Source: Cellvibrionaceae bacterium
GTDB taxonomy: Bacteria > Pseudomonadota > Gammaproteobacteria > Pseudomonadales > Cellvibrionaceae
Reading direction: 5' to 3'
DNA length: 21,097 nt
Assembly: GCA_030597965.1 (NCBI GenBank)
Contig: JAUVQU010000015.1
Location: forward strand, 1-21,097
Numbering within the stretch: position 1 is the first letter of the stretch; each line of letters starts with the position of its first letter. The notes beneath the pieces are model-generated. The model saw only the letters and a program-made list of their open reading frames with translations, had not been told where the DNA came from and made no database searches. Positions 14,964-21,097 of this stretch are shown piece after piece. Made by a program: the position numbers and the translations under genes.

Positions 14964-17762
14964 ATGACTGATTACAAAGCGACATTAAATCTTCCGAAAA
15001 CTGCATTTGCGATGAAGGCAAACCTAGCCCAGCGTGAGCCGGGTATGCTGAAAAAGTGGCAGGGTGACAATCTCTATGAAGCAATTCGAGAGGCGCGTTC
15101 AGGCCGCGAGCAATTTATTTTGCACGACGGCCCGCCTTATGCGAACGGTGCTATCCATATTGGCCACTCGGTTAATAAAATTCTGAAAGACATTATTGTG
15201 AAATCAAAAACCCTAAGCGGTTTTGATGCGCCTTATGTTCCGGGCTGGGATTGTCACGGCCTGCCTATTGAGCACAACGTTGAAAAGAAAGTAGGTAAAG
15301 CAGGCGTTAAAATTGATCATAAAACCTTCCGTAAAAAGTGCCGTGAATACGCCGCTAAACAGGTTGCCGGTCAGAAGAGTGATTTTGTGCGCCTTGGCGT
15401 GTTGGGTGAGTGGGATAATCCTTATCTGACTATGGATTACGGTGTAGAGGCGGATATTATTCGCTCATTGGGTCGCATTGCAGAAAATGGTCACCTGCAT
15501 AAGGGCTTTAAGCCAGTGTATTGGAGTGTGGTGGGCGGTTCGGCATTAGCCGAAGCTGAAGTTGAATACCAAGATAAAACTTCGTTCTCCATCGATGTGA
15601 AATACGCCGTTGTTGATGAGTCTGCACTGGCGGCAGCAATAACCGATTTGTCCGGTGAAGGTCAGGTGTCTGTTGTGATCTGGACGACCACGCCTTGGAC
15701 GTTGCCTTCAAGTCAGGCGGTGAGTCTCAACGCTGAACTGGATTACGTTGTGGTACAGGCGGGGGCTGAGCGTTTACTGCTGGCAGAGGCGTTGCACGAA
15801 GGTGTGATGGCGCGAGCGGGCATTGAAGAATTCACAGTTGTGGGTCGCTGTCAGGGGCAGGCGTTAGAACACCTAAAGGTTTCCCATCCATTCTATGCAA
15901 AAGAATTGCCCATTCTTTTGGGTGATCACGTTACGACAGAAGCGGGTACCGGTTGCGTACATACCGCGCCGGATCACGGTGTGGATGACTTCAATGTGGG
16001 CACCAAATACGGTATTGAAACACTGAATTACGTCGACGATAGCGGCATCTATCGTGACGATGTTGAGACCTTTGCGGGTCAACATGTTTATAAGGTCGAT
16101 CAGCCTGTTGTGGATTTGTTGGCAGAAAAAGGCGTGTTGTTGTGCCAGAGCAAAATCACGCACAGCTACCCACATTGCTGGCGTACTAAAACACCCTTGA
16201 TCTTCCGTGCGACGCCGCAGTGGTTTGTCAGCATGACCAAGAATAATTTGCTGGATGATGTGAAAACCGCCGTTGAGGGTGTGCACTGGGTTCCAGACTG
16301 GGGGCGTGCACGTATCGACAGTATGTTGGACTCAAGCCCCGACTGGTGTATTTCCCGTCAGCGTACCTGGGGTGTGCCGATTACGTTGTTTGTAAATAAG
16401 CAAACTCAAGAGCTACACCCGGAGACTGCTCGTTTGATCGAAGAGGTTGCCCTGCGTGTTGAGCAAGAGGGAATAGATGCATGGTTTGATCTCGATCCTG
16501 CTGAACTTCTGGGTGACGAAGCGGATCAGTACAGCAAGGTTACCGATACCTTGGATGTATGGTTTGATTCAGGTGTAACCCATGCTTCCGTATTGAAAAA
16601 GCGTAACAACCTACGCTTTCCGGCGGATTTGTATTTAGAGGGTTCTGATCAGCACCGTGGTTGGTTCCAGTCTTCCCTGAAAACATCCATGGCGATGAAT
16701 GGCGTAGCGCCCTATAAGCAAGTACTTACCCATGGTTTTGTCGTAGATGAGCACGGCCATAAGATGTCCAAGTCTATTGGTAACGTAATGTCCCCACAAA
16801 AGGTTATGAATGATTTGGGGGCGGACGTCTTGCGCCTTTGGGTGGCAGCGACTGATTTCAGTGGTGAAATGCGTGTGTCCGACGAAATTCTACGCCGCAC
16901 GGCGGATTCTTATCGCCGTATTCGCAATACCGCCCGCTTCTTGCTGTCTAATTTGAACGGATTTGATCCAGTTACAGATATGGTCCAGCCAGAAGATATG
17001 TTGGCGCTTGATCGCTATGCGGTAGAGCGTGCAGCGCAGCTGCAGGAAGAAATTGTTGCGGCTTATGATACCTATAGCCTTCATCAGATTTACCAAAAAC
17101 TACATAACTACTGTGTGGTAGATTTGGGTGGTTTCTATCTCGATATCATCAAAGATCGCCAGTACACCTCAGCGACTGACAGCTTGGCGCGTCGCTCTGC
17201 GCAGACCGCACTGTATTACATTATTGAAGCCTTCACCCGTTGGGTGGCGCCGATTTTAAGTTTCACAGCCGATGAGTTGTGGGCTCAACTTCCGGGTGAG
17301 CGGAATGGTTCTGTGTTCGTGGCGGAGTGGTATGACTTGCCGCGTCTCCCTGAGCAAACAGTTATGGGTACCGACTACTGGAGTTTTATGGCCGATGTTA
17401 AAAACGCCGTGAACAAAGTGATTGAAGAAAAACGCAACGAGGATCTGCTTGGTAAATCGTTGGAAGCCAAAGTCACTTTGGTTTGCGATGGGGATTTAGC
17501 TGAGCGCTTGAGTATTCTGGAAGATGAGTTGCGCTTTGTTTTAATTACCTCAGGCGCACAAATAACAACCGATACTACTGCGGGCGCTGTTACTACTGAT
17601 GTTGAAGGGCTTTCGGTGTTGGTTGAGAAGGCAAACGGCGAGAAATGCGTGCGTTGCTGGCACCAGCGTGAAGACGTGGGTACCGTGCCTGAGCATGAAG
17701 AGTTGTGTGGTCGCTGTGTTGAAAATGTAGAAGGGGACGGTGAAGTCCGTCACTACGCCTAG
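14964..17762 (+). CDS. ileS: Isoleucyl-tRNA synthetase
   Basis: IleS charges tRNA-Ile. The 932-residue product (E. coli 938) has the class Ia signatures: PPYANGAIHIGH with HIGH-type residues at 65-68, the CP1 editing domain region (for example WTTTPWTLPSS and GTGCVHTAPDHG), the KMSKS loop exactly at 600-604, and a C-terminal zinc knuckle with Cys895, Cys898, Cys915 and Cys918. These features belong to the bacterial type rather than the eukaryote-like mupirocin-resistant type. The start at ATG 14964 gives the standard MTDYKATLNLPKTAFAMKANL beginning, but no Shine-Dalgarno is visible; an AT-rich hairpin sits just upstream. It is followed by lspA after a 156-bp gap that holds the second copy of the structured repeat, whereas these genes are typically close together in relatives. 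Confidence 0.98.
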   Translation: MTDYKATLNLPKTAFAMKANLAQREPGMLKKWQGDNLYEAIREARSGREQFILHDGPPYANGAIHIGHSVNKILKDIIVKSKTLSGFDAPYVPGWDCHGLPIEHNVEKKVGKAGVKIDHKTFRKKCREYAAKQVAGQKSDFVRLGVLGEWDNPYLTMDYGVEADIIRSLGRIAENGHLHKGFKPVYWSVVGGSALAEAEVEYQDKTSFSIDVKYAVVDESALAAAITDLSGEGQVSVVIWTTTPWTLPSSQAVSLNAELDYVVVQAGAERLLLAEALHEGVMARAGIEEFTVVGRCQGQALEHLKVSHPFYAKELPILLGDHVTTEAGTGCVHTAPDHGVDDFNVGTKYGIETLNYVDDSGIYRDDVETFAGQHVYKVDQPVVDLLAEKGVLLCQSKITHSYPHCWRTKTPLIFRATPQWFVSMTKNNLLDDVKTAVEGVHWVPDWGRARIDSMLDSSPDWCISRQRTWGVPITLFVNKQTQELHPETARLIEEVALRVEQEGIDAWFDLDPAELLGDEADQYSKVTDTLDVWFDSGVTHASVLKKRNNLRFPADLYLEGSDQHRGWFQSSLKTSMAMNGVAPYKQVLTHGFVVDEHGHKMSKSIGNVMSPQKVMNDLGADVLRLWVAATDFSGEMRVSDEILRRTADSYRRIRNTARFLLSNLNGFDPVTDMVQPEDMLALDRYAVERAAQLQEEIVAAYDTYSLHQIYQKLHNYCVVDLGGFYLDIIKDRQYTSATDSLARRSAQTALYYIIEAFTRWVAPILSFTADELWAQLPGERNGSVFVAEWYDLPRLPEQTVMGTDYWSFMADVKNAVNKVIEEKRNEDLLGKSLEAKVTLVCDGDLAERLSILEDELRFVLITSGAQITTDTTAGAVTTDVEGLSVLVEKANGEKCVRCWHQREDVGTVPEHEELCGRCVENVEGDGEVRHYA

Positions 17763-17789
17763 AGGGCACAATGGTTATTTTATTCTGTG

Positions 17790-17892
17790 GCTGCGTTAAA
17801 AGCCTACTCAATCGGTCATTTATCCGGCATAAACTCCCTCTCTCCGTGGGCTTTTGCCTTACCACAAAACAAAATCCCTGCTTGTGCGAAGC
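17790..17892 (+). repeat. Structured intergenic repeat, copy 2
   Basis: This 103-nt element is bounded by GCTGCG (17790-17795) and CGAAGC (17887-17892), five of six positions pairing. AAAAGCCTAC (17798-17807) pairs over ten positions with GTGGGCTTTT (17846-17855). Between them lie TCAATCGGTC (17808-17817), identical to copy 1, the small hairpin TTTAT-CCGGC-ATAAA (17819-17833) and an 11-nt pyrimidine strand. TGCGTT upstream of the stem and CCTGCT near the right end are also shared with copy 1. It fills most of the ileS-lspA gap. Confidence 0.78.
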
Positions 17893-17918
17893 TGTTGTGG
17901 TGTCTTCGGGGGTGTGTT

Positions 17919-18404
17919 GTGGATAGTACGTCTGTTTTTAAATGGTATGGTCTGGCGCTGCTGGTTCTGGTTTTAGATCAGTTCAGCAAAACATGGTTTA
18001 GCGCCAATCTGGAGTATGCAACGCCATGGGTAATTACCGATTTTTTCAATTTTACCCTGTTGCATAACACTGGAGCTGCATTCAGTTTTTTGAGTGATAG
18101 TGGTGGTTGGCAGCAATGGTTGTTTGCCGGCATTGCCTCTGTGGTCAGTTTGGTTTTAGTGGTTTGGATATACCGCTTGGGTTCATCAAAAGCGATGGAG
18201 TCGGCGGCCCTGGCGTTAGTGTTGGGCGGTGCTGTGGGCAATCTTATTGATCGATTACAGCTAGGTTATGTGGTCGATTTTATTGTCGTTCATTACGAGC
18301 AGCATTATTGGCCCGCCTTTAATATTGCAGACAGTGCCATTTGTGTCGGTGCTTTTTTAATTGTGGTTGATGGGTTTCGTCAGCACAAAGCAGAGTCAAA
18401 GTAA
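17919..18404 (+). CDS. lspA: Lipoprotein signal peptidase (signal peptidase II)
   Basis: LspA is an inner membrane aspartyl protease that removes the signal peptide of prolipoproteins after lipid attachment. The 161-residue product has four hydrophobic segments (about 11-28, 66-85, 95-110 and 139-152). Its conserved motifs are LDQFSK, NTGAAFSF (50-57), GNLIDR with Asp111, VVDF with the catalytic Asp120, and FNIADSA with the catalytic Asp138. The start is GTG 17919, preceded by a G-rich GGGGGT at 17907-17912. An in-frame GTG at 17787 would add 44 residues translated from the structured repeat and is rejected. fkpB follows after 9 bp. Confidence 0.96.
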   Translation: MDSTSVFKWYGLALLVLVLDQFSKTWFSANLEYATPWVITDFFNFTLLHNTGAAFSFLSDSGGWQQWLFAGIASVVSLVLVVWIYRLGSSKAMESAALALVLGGAVGNLIDRLQLGYVVDFIVVHYEQHYWPAFNIADSAICVGAFLIVVDGFRQHKAESK

Positions 18405-18413
18405 GAGTAATTT

Positions 18414-18854
18414 ATGTCGGAAGTTGTTGTAGGCGAAAATACTAAAGTAACGCTGTATTTTTCTATAAAGTTAGAAGACGGCTCTGTTGTTGATTCCAAT
18501 TTCGGATCTCAGGCGGCCACTTTTGATGTGGGGGACGGGAACCTTTTACCGGGTTTTGAACGTGCAGTGTTTGGGTTGCGCGCGGGTGAAGAGTCGAGCT
18601 TTGTTATTAAGCCTGAAGATGCCTTTGGTCAATCCAATCCCAATAACGTTCAGCAAATTTCCCGTGACCAGTTCGGTGCAGATATGGAGCTGGCGGAAGG
18701 TCTAGTGGTTTCCTTTGCCGACGCGCAAAAGGCTGAGTTGCCAGGAGTGGTGCAATCATTCGATGATCAAAATGTTTATATCGATTTTAATCACCCGTTA
18801 TCCGGGCGTGATATTACATTTGAAGTGAAGATAGTAGAGGTGGTAGCCGCTTAA
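18414..18854 (+). CDS. fkpB: FKBP-type peptidyl-prolyl cis-trans isomerase
   Basis: This 146-residue protein matches the FkpB/SlpA group (E. coli FkpB 149 residues), a small cytosolic prolyl isomerase with an inserted chaperone (IF) domain. Visible landmarks are VTLYFSIKLEDGSVVDSN, LLPGFERAVFGLRAGE, the EDAFGQSNP turn into the IF domain (about 70-120), and DFNHPLSGRDITFEVKIVEV at the end. It lacks the metal-binding His/Cys-rich tail of SlyD. AAGAG overlaps the lspA stop codon and serves as its ribosome binding site, pointing to coupled translation. The lspA-fkpB-ispH order is a well-known conserved cluster. Confidence 0.93.
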   Translation: MSEVVVGENTKVTLYFSIKLEDGSVVDSNFGSQAATFDVGDGNLLPGFERAVFGLRAGEESSFVIKPEDAFGQSNPNNVQQISRDQFGADMELAEGLVVSFADAQKAELPGVVQSFDDQNVYIDFNHPLSGRDITFEVKIVEVVAA

Positions 18855-18879
18855 ATTGGCGACAACGTGAGAACATATT

Positions 18880-19815
18880 ATGGACGTTAAATTAGCTAAC
18901 CCCCGCGGATTTTGTGCCGGTGTCGATCGCGCTATTGATATTGTTAATCGTGCTCTTGATGTATTCGGTGCGCCTATCTATGTTCGTCATGAGGTCGTCC
19001 ATAACAAATTTGTTGTAGCAAGTCTTCGTGATCGCGGTGCCGTGTTTGTCGAAGAATTACACGAAGTACCTGACGATGTGATTGTCATTTTTAGTGCACA
19101 CGGTGTCTCTCAGGCGGTACGTAGTGAAGCCGACCGGCGTGGTCTGAAAGTCTTTGATGCGACCTGCCCGCTGGTGACTAAAGTGCATATGGAAGTGATG
19201 CGCTATTCCCGTGATGGCCGCGAGTGTGTTTTGATTGGTCACGAAGGGCACCCGGAAGTTGAAGGCACTATGGGCCAATATGATGACGCCAACGGTGGGG
19301 CTATTTATTTGGTCGAAGATGAAGCTGATGTTGAGACGTTAAATATCCGTATTCCTGACACCCTGGCCTTTGTTACGCAGACCACCTTGTCTATGGATGA
19401 TACCGCCAAAGTTATTGATGCGTTGCGTGCGAAATTTCCGAATATTGAAGGTCCGCGCAAAGATGATATTTGTTACGCTACCCAAAATCGCCAGGATGCT
19501 GTGAAGCAGTTGGCACTTGAAAGCGATTTGGTGTTGGTCGTGGGCTCCCCTAACAGCTCAAACTCCAATCGTTTGCGTGAGTTGTCTGAGCGTTGTGGTA
19601 CGGAAGCCTATTTAATAGATGGCGCAGAAGATATTGTCCCTGCTTGGTTTAATAATAAGAAAACAATTGGGGTGACGGCGGGCGCTTCAGCTCCTGAAAA
19701 TCTTGTGCAGGGTGTCGTAGAAAAAGTACAGGCCCTCGGTGGTAATCTGGCCGCTGAGCTGGATGGTCGAAAAGAGAGCATCAGTTTTTCTTTACCCAAA
19801 GAATTACGGTATTGA
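18880..19815 (+). CDS. ispH: 4-hydroxy-3-methylbut-2-enyl diphosphate reductase
   Basis: IspH performs the last step of the MEP pathway, reducing HMBPP to isopentenyl and dimethylallyl diphosphate, using a 4Fe-4S cluster. The 311-residue product carries all three cluster cysteines: Cys12 (PRGFCAGVDRA), Cys96 (DATCPLVTKVH) and Cys198 (DICYATQNRQ). The substrate-binding residues His41, His74, His124 and Glu126 (GHPEVEGT) and the SPNSSNSNRL loop are present, so it looks fully active. It ends with TGA at 19813-19815, seven bases before the CRP-type palindrome. Within this window it supplies precursors for the IspB product. No terminator is visible after it, so some read-through into the pilin genes is possible. 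Confidence 0.97.
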   Translation: MDVKLANPRGFCAGVDRAIDIVNRALDVFGAPIYVRHEVVHNKFVVASLRDRGAVFVEELHEVPDDVIVIFSAHGVSQAVRSEADRRGLKVFDATCPLVTKVHMEVMRYSRDGRECVLIGHEGHPEVEGTMGQYDDANGGAIYLVEDEADVETLNIRIPDTLAFVTQTTLSMDDTAKVIDALRAKFPNIEGPRKDDICYATQNRQDAVKQLALESDLVLVVGSPNSSNSNRLRELSERCGTEAYLIDGAEDIVPAWFNNKKTIGVTAGASAPENLVQGVVEKVQALGGNLAAELDGRKESISFSLPKELRY

Positions 19816-19821
19816 CTGACA

Positions 19822-19839
19822 GTGTGATTGACGTCACAC
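19822..19839. promoter_or_regulatory. Perfect CRP/Vfr-type binding site upstream of the minor pilin genes
   Basis: GTGTGA-TTGACG-TCACAC is a perfect 6-bp inverted repeat around a 6-bp spacer and contains the full CRP core TGTGA-N6-TCACA (19823-19838). A -35-like TTGACG lies inside it, with only a weak -10 candidate around 19849-19856. It is centred about 110 bp before the first pilin ATG. Whether it activates or represses cannot be decided from the sequence. Confidence 0.7.
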
Positions 19840-19940
19840 GGTTAAAAATAAATACATTGTTTCGGCCTTTTAGTCGCTGGATTGCACCGCTTATCCGGCT
19901 TTTTGTACGGCTCCTGCCTGCGATCTGTTATAACGTTAGT

Positions 19941-20516
19941 ATGAATAAGAAAAATACTGGCGTTACTCTATTGGAATTGATGATTACGATCGCTATATTC
20001 GCGATTCTGACCTCCATGACAGTCCCTTCATTCCTGAATACTCTTGAACGATCACGGATTGACTCGGTTCAGCAAAGCCTTGCCCGAGATCTTGCTTACG
20101 CCAGGCAGGAAGCTATTTCTCAAAGTTTGCCTATTTCTCTCTGCCGGAGTGCCACCGGCACCAGTTGCGCTGCTTCGGGCGGTTGGAATCAGGGCTGGAT
20201 AGCCTTTACTGATGTTCCCGGAGGCACCCCGGGAACAGTGGATTCCGGTGAGGAAGTTTTACGTGTTCAGGAAGCTATGGATGGCAGGGATGATCTGGAC
20301 GCGACCGATGATTATGTTCAGTTCTCCAGTCGGGGTGTTTTACAGGTGCCGTCAACCGGCACTCCTGAGTTTGAGATCTGTTCCCCAGAAAATAATGTCG
20401 CCCGTGGACTGCTACTGCTTCGCTCAGGGTCTGTTGTTCCCTCTCGTTATCAATCTGGAATTTATTATTTGACAGTCGACGGCGGTGGCAGTCCAGTTGC
20501 CATCAGCTGCTCATAA
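19941..20516 (+). CDS. fimT: GspH/FimT-family minor type IV pilin
   Basis: From ATG 19941 this is a 191-residue class III-type prepilin. The leader MNKKNTG is cut after Gly7, the mature protein begins VTLLE with Glu at +5, and a hydrophobic helix follows to about residue 28. Valine at +1 replaces the usual phenylalanine. The globular part has LAYARQEAISQ, GWNQGWIAFTD and four cysteines (68, 76, 147, 190) that could form two disulfides, all typical of the GspH/FimT/FimU family. Minor pilins of this kind prime pilus assembly and help in DNA uptake. The frame is open upstream to 19812, but that extension is not prepilin-like. No clear Shine-Dalgarno is seen. It heads an operon with pilV and pilW. 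Assignment as FimT rather than FimU is not certain. Confidence 0.85.
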   Translation: MNKKNTGVTLLELMITIAIFAILTSMTVPSFLNTLERSRIDSVQQSLARDLAYARQEAISQSLPISLCRSATGTSCAASGGWNQGWIAFTDVPGGTPGTVDSGEEVLRVQEAMDGRDDLDATDDYVQFSSRGVLQVPSTGTPEFEICSPENNVARGLLLLRSGSVVPSRYQSGIYYLTVDGGGSPVAISCS

Positions 20517-20520
20517 GCGG

Positions 20521-21006
20521 ATGGCTATGAACAGAATATCAAAGCAAAAAAACATCAAGAGCTTCTCTGGCTTTGCGCTGATCGAAATGATGGTTGGCTT
20601 GTTTATTTTAGGTGTTGGCTTATTAGGTATGGCGAGCCTGCAGAATCAGGCCGTGCGTATGAGCAACACGGCCCATTTATACTCTCAGGCAACCCACTTG
20701 GCTAACAGTGTGATGGAGCGTATGCGAGCAAATGGACGCGCGCTTACAGATTACGCATTGAGCTATTCAGATGTAAAAGCCTATTCACTCGATTGTACGC
20801 ACAGTAGTTGTTCCGAGTCGCAGATGGCGCTTTGGGATCTTGTGGCTTGGCAGGCAGATCTGGCTGCATTATTACCGCAAGGGGCGGGTGAAATTGTTGT
20901 GGACGGTAACAATATTATTATCTCGGTACGCTTCGATGATGATATGGGGTCTCAAGAAGGTGAAGCCTCCGAGTTGATACAAGTACAAATTAATTCGCGA
21001 ATATAA
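20521..21006 (+). CDS. pilV: Type IV pilus minor pilin/modification protein PilV
   Basis: The product (161 residues from ATG 20521, 159 from ATG 20527) is a prepilin. A basic leader ends KSFSG, cleavage gives FALIEMMVGLFILGVGLLGMASLQ with Glu at +5, and the N-terminal helix pattern GFALIE...GLLGxxxLQ is typical of the PilV family. The periplasmic part has two nearby cysteines (LDCTHSSC) that probably form a small disulfide loop. PilV sits in the priming complex at the pilus tip. It starts 4 or 10 bp after the fimT-like stop codon, so translation is probably coupled. Neither start has a strong Shine-Dalgarno. Confidence 0.9.
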   Translation: MAMNRISKQKNIKSFSGFALIEMMVGLFILGVGLLGMASLQNQAVRMSNTAHLYSQATHLANSVMERMRANGRALTDYALSYSDVKAYSLDCTHSSCSESQMALWDLVAWQADLAALLPQGAGEIVVDGNNIIISVRFDDDMGSQEGEASELIQVQINSRI

Positions 21007-21025
21007 AAATAATTCAGGACGGATG

Positions 21026-21097
21026 ATGATTAGTCTATCCAGTACAACCATGCGAACTCAGCGAGGCTTAACGCTTCTGGAGTTAATGGTATCTATG
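21026..21097 (+). CDS. pilW: Type IV pilus minor pilin PilW, N-terminal fragment (continues beyond window)
   Basis: Only the first 24 codons are present. They encode a short leader ending RTQRG, followed by LTLLELMVSM, a standard prepilin cleavage site with Glu at +5. AGGA at 21016-21019 is six bases before ATG 21026, which I prefer over the adjacent ATG 21023; ATG 21050 is also possible. Its place directly after pilV matches the pilV-pilW order of minor pilin operons. pilX, pilY1 and pilE would be expected beyond the window edge. Confidence 0.8.
   Translation, partial: MISLSSTTMRTQRGLTLLELMVSM

Noticed and set aside
15873..16286. 137-codon antisense open frame inside ileS
   Set aside because: It lies fully opposite a strongly conserved gene, has no recognisable protein features and looks like a coding shadow. 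Other antisense frames in manB, ispB, hisC and lspA were dropped for the same reason.
17787..17918. N-terminally extended LspA from an in-frame GTG at 17787
   Set aside because: The 44 extra codons are the structured repeat read in frame; they do not resemble LspA, and GTG 17919 has a better placed ribosome binding site and gives the normal length.
19812..19940. Extension of the fimT-like frame upstream to a TTG at 19812
   Set aside because: The extension overlaps the ispH stop and the CRP-type site, and prepilin leaders are short; ATG 19941 gives a correct 7-residue leader.
1..21097. CRISPR array, tRNA/rRNA genes, insertion sequence, prophage or toxin-antitoxin locus
   Set aside because: No regularly spaced repeats, cloverleaf or rRNA sequence, transposase or integrase frames were found; gene content is core chromosome throughout.

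Overview
The window is a stretch of gammaproteobacterial chromosome made almost entirely of core housekeeping genes. The order ispB / rplU-rpmA-obgE-proB / rpsT / murJ / ribF-ileS-lspA-fkpB-ispH next to minor type IV pilin genes is the arrangement I know from Pseudomonas and related non-enteric gammaproteobacteria. The linked fabA-fabB pair, the GalU N-terminus and the PilV/PilW pair point the same way. Moderate GC suggests a marine or cellulolytic relative (Cellvibrionales/Alteromonadales-like) rather than Pseudomonas itself; that placement is inference.

Layout: 1-1407 holds the 3' end of ssb and a degenerate RmlD-like (extended SDR) gene, closed by a bidirectional terminator. 1423-3288 (minus strand) is fabA-fabB for unsaturated fatty acid synthesis, with a strong hairpin between the genes. 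3584-5792 is galU-manB, making sugar-nucleotide precursors for surface polysaccharide, followed by another bidirectional terminator. 5904-6875 (minus) is ispB (quinone side chain), divergent from rplU-rpmA (ribosomal L21 and L27), then obgE, proB and a stand-alone hisC. 11759-12025 (minus) is rpsT, divergent from murJ. Then come ribF, ileS, lspA, fkpB and ispH. The last 1.2 kb opens a minor-pilin operon: a FimT/GspH-like pseudopilin, pilV and the start of pilW, preceded by a perfect CRP/Vfr-type palindrome.

No mobile element, CRISPR array, tRNA/rRNA gene or obvious foreign island is visible. The most unusual structure is a pair of about 105-nt intergenic elements (7997-8104 and 17790-17892). 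They share a 13-nt identical core, a small inner hairpin and an outer 10-bp stem whose sequence differs between the copies but keeps pairing. Other points of interest are the CRP/Vfr site before the pilin genes, the loss of catalytic residues in the SDR-like protein beside ssb, the fabA-fabB hairpin, the rpsT leader hairpin with a GTG start, and an open in-frame leader upstream of rplU.
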